NCBI RefSeq assembly: GCF_029207565.1
Contig: NZ_JANCMW010000017.1
Location: 31,093-95,092, forward strand
Origin: Marinobacter iranensis
GTDB lineage: Bacteria > Pseudomonadota > Gammaproteobacteria > Pseudomonadales > Oleiphilaceae
Length of the DNA stretch: 64,000 bases
Direction: 5' to 3'
The notes beneath the pieces were generated by a model. The model made no database searches and was not told the DNA's origin. It saw only the letters and a list, made by a program, of their open reading frames with translations. The translations under genes and the position numbers were made by a program. Each line of letters starts with the position of its first letter. Position 1 is the first letter of the stretch. Positions 63,145 through 64,000 of this stretch are shown piece after piece.

Positions 63145-63888
63145 ATGGCTCGAGGTCATGCACTCATCGTCGATGACTCATCGACAGCACGGATTATCCT
63201 GGCCCGCCTTCTGGAACGAGCCGACCTGACTTCGCAGGGTGTCGCCACCGCGGAAGAGGGCCTGGAAAAGCTTCGTGAGCAGGCCTTCGATCTTATTTTT
63301 CTGGACCACCTGTTGCCCGGGATGAATGGCTTCGAAGCTCTTGAGGTTATCAAAGCGGACCCCGACCTGCGGCATATCCCCGTATTCATGTACACCTCCC
63401 AGAGCGCAGAGCGCTACCGACAGGATGCCAAGGTCCGTGGTGCTGCAGGGGTAATTGGCAAACAGATCGACCGGGACCAGCTCCTCACTACCATCGAAGC
63501 TATCCTGGACGATGCCTCGACTCTGCCCAGCCTCCCCACAACTGACAATATAGCCGGCGAGCTCATTGAAAAAAGCTATACCCGGCGCCTGACAGGAAGG
63601 CTGGCCACCCTCGAGGTTGCCTACGAGGAGACTCACGACGAGCTCAGGCACCTCCGCCAAAGCATGGCTCTGATGGAAGCCATGCATCAGGAGAACCTCG
63701 ACAAACAGCGCCGTCGCCTTAACTGGCTGGCATTGGGCAGTGTTGCAGGCCTTGCGGGAGTCGTTCTGCTTTTCAGTCTGGAACTTCGTGATCTGTCCGT
63801 GGTATTTGATAGCTTAAACGGGCAACTGGCAGTGATGCAGGATATCGTGAGTAGCCTGGTGGAACTGGTGGAAGTTGAGCGGCAATAA
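63145..63888 (+). CDS. Membrane-anchored response regulator (REC, coiled coil, C-terminal TM)
   Basis: A 247-residue protein. The receiver domain (1-125) has acidic LIVDDSSTARI, phospho-Asp54 in LIFLDHLLPGMNG, Thr in FMYTSQSAE and Lys106 in GVIGKQID. A charged helix follows (about 140-190), probably a coiled coil, and then one transmembrane segment at about 192-213 and a short C-terminal tail (about 30 residues) predicted outside. Receivers tethered by their own C-terminal helix are uncommon. The ribosome-binding site AGGAAGAG precedes ATG 63145, 33 bp after the small kinase. Confidence 0.85.
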   Translation: MARGHALIVDDSSTARIILARLLERADLTSQGVATAEEGLEKLREQAFDLIFLDHLLPGMNGFEALEVIKADPDLRHIPVFMYTSQSAERYRQDAKVRGAAGVIGKQIDRDQLLTTIEAILDDASTLPSLPTTDNIAGELIEKSYTRRLTGRLATLEVAYEETHDELRHLRQSMALMEAMHQENLDKQRRRLNWLALGSVAGLAGVVLLFSLELRDLSVVFDSLNGQLAVMQDIVSSLVELVEVERQ

Positions 63889-63922
63889 AAAACCCCCGGT
63901 AGCGTTAGCTATCGGGGGTTTC
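63885..63922 (-). terminator. Terminator of the minus-strand rRNA operon, abutting the last plus-strand gene
   Basis: Arms AACCCCCGGTAGC (63891-63903) and GCTATCGGGGGTT (63908-63920) pair over 13 bp with one wobble/mismatch. Read on the minus strand the hairpin is followed by six Ts and ATTGCC, the stronger orientation, placing it 12 bp beyond the 5S rRNA 3' end. It lies directly at the stop codon of the plus-strand response regulator and would partly act in that direction too. Confidence 0.85.
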
Positions 63923-63931
63923 GGGTATTAA

Positions 63932-64000
63932 GAGCCTGACGATGACCTACTCTCACATGGGCAGAAGCCACACTACCATCGGCGCTGGTCTGTTTCACGG
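63932..64000 (-). rRNA. rrf: 5S ribosomal RNA, 3' part
   Basis: The minus strand reads GCGCCGATGGTAGTGTGG, then GCCCATGTGAGAGTAGG and ends near GTCATCGTCAGGCTC. This is the conserved 3' half of gammaproteobacterial 5S rRNA. The gene continues past the right edge; the 23S and 16S genes are expected beyond it. The exact mature 3' end (63931-63933) is uncertain by a base or two. Confidence 0.95.

Overview
The window is a dense, moderately GC-rich bacterial chromosome segment with housekeeping genes on both strands, many ATGA/GTGA/TGATG overlaps between stop and start codons, and no phage, IS or CRISPR sequence. The gene content points to a marine gammaproteobacterium. It includes rsxABCDGE beside metG and mrp/apbC, and the long minus-strand run dnaE-accA-tilS-pyrG-kdsA-eno-ftsB-ispDF-truD-surE-pcm-nlpD-rpoS. 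It also has mtnBDC and a Na+/solute symporter with a CrbS-like kinase. From memory of gene order, the best fit is Marinobacter or a close relative; this is an inference, not a database result.

Layout. 1-7.6 kb: 5' part of ampD, a DUF1631 gene, divergent nadC, then a minus-strand operon (DUF2066, CDP-alcohol phosphatidyltransferase, hda, an orphan parA, yqcC). 7.8-10.4 kb: purM-purN and a DUF3108 periplasmic protein. 10.4-14.3 kb, minus strand: avtA-type aminotransferase, DUF416, dcd and apbC, with a nested palindromic repeat between dcd and apbC. 14.5-22.7 kb, plus strand: metG, the complete Rsx/Rnf electron-transport operon and nth. 22.8-41.6 kb, minus strand: a chalcone-isomerase-like secreted protein, rpoS, nlpD and the stationary-phase/repair cluster, isoprenoid and nucleotide genes, dnaE and a TlpA-like thioredoxin. 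A second copy of the nested palindrome sits between kdsA and eno. 41.6-44.8 kb, plus strand: arsC, wrbA, DUF2069 and an orphan GspE/PilB-like ATPase. 44.9-51.5 kb, minus strand: DUF3080 lipoprotein, methionine salvage mtnBDC, a two-subunit molybdenum hydroxylase, a repeat-containing mini-lipoprotein and an Smr protein.

51.7-63.9 kb, plus strand, reads as one physiological block. It holds a cNMP/CBS/nucleotidyltransferase protein and a DnaQ-like exonuclease, then a short leader ORF, a DUF4212 subunit and a VC_2705-type symporter. An uncharacterised membrane protein follows, then four signalling genes: a symporter-like hybrid histidine kinase, a REC-TPR protein, a small soluble kinase, and a response regulator with its own transmembrane anchor. 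The likely theme is sensing and uptake of a small carboxylate such as acetate. The window ends inside a minus-strand rRNA operon (3' end of 5S rRNA), separated from the signalling block by one hairpin terminator.

The points most worth a second look are the two-copy nested palindrome family, the four-gene phosphorelay with a membrane-tethered regulator, and the leader ORF coupled to the symporter operon.
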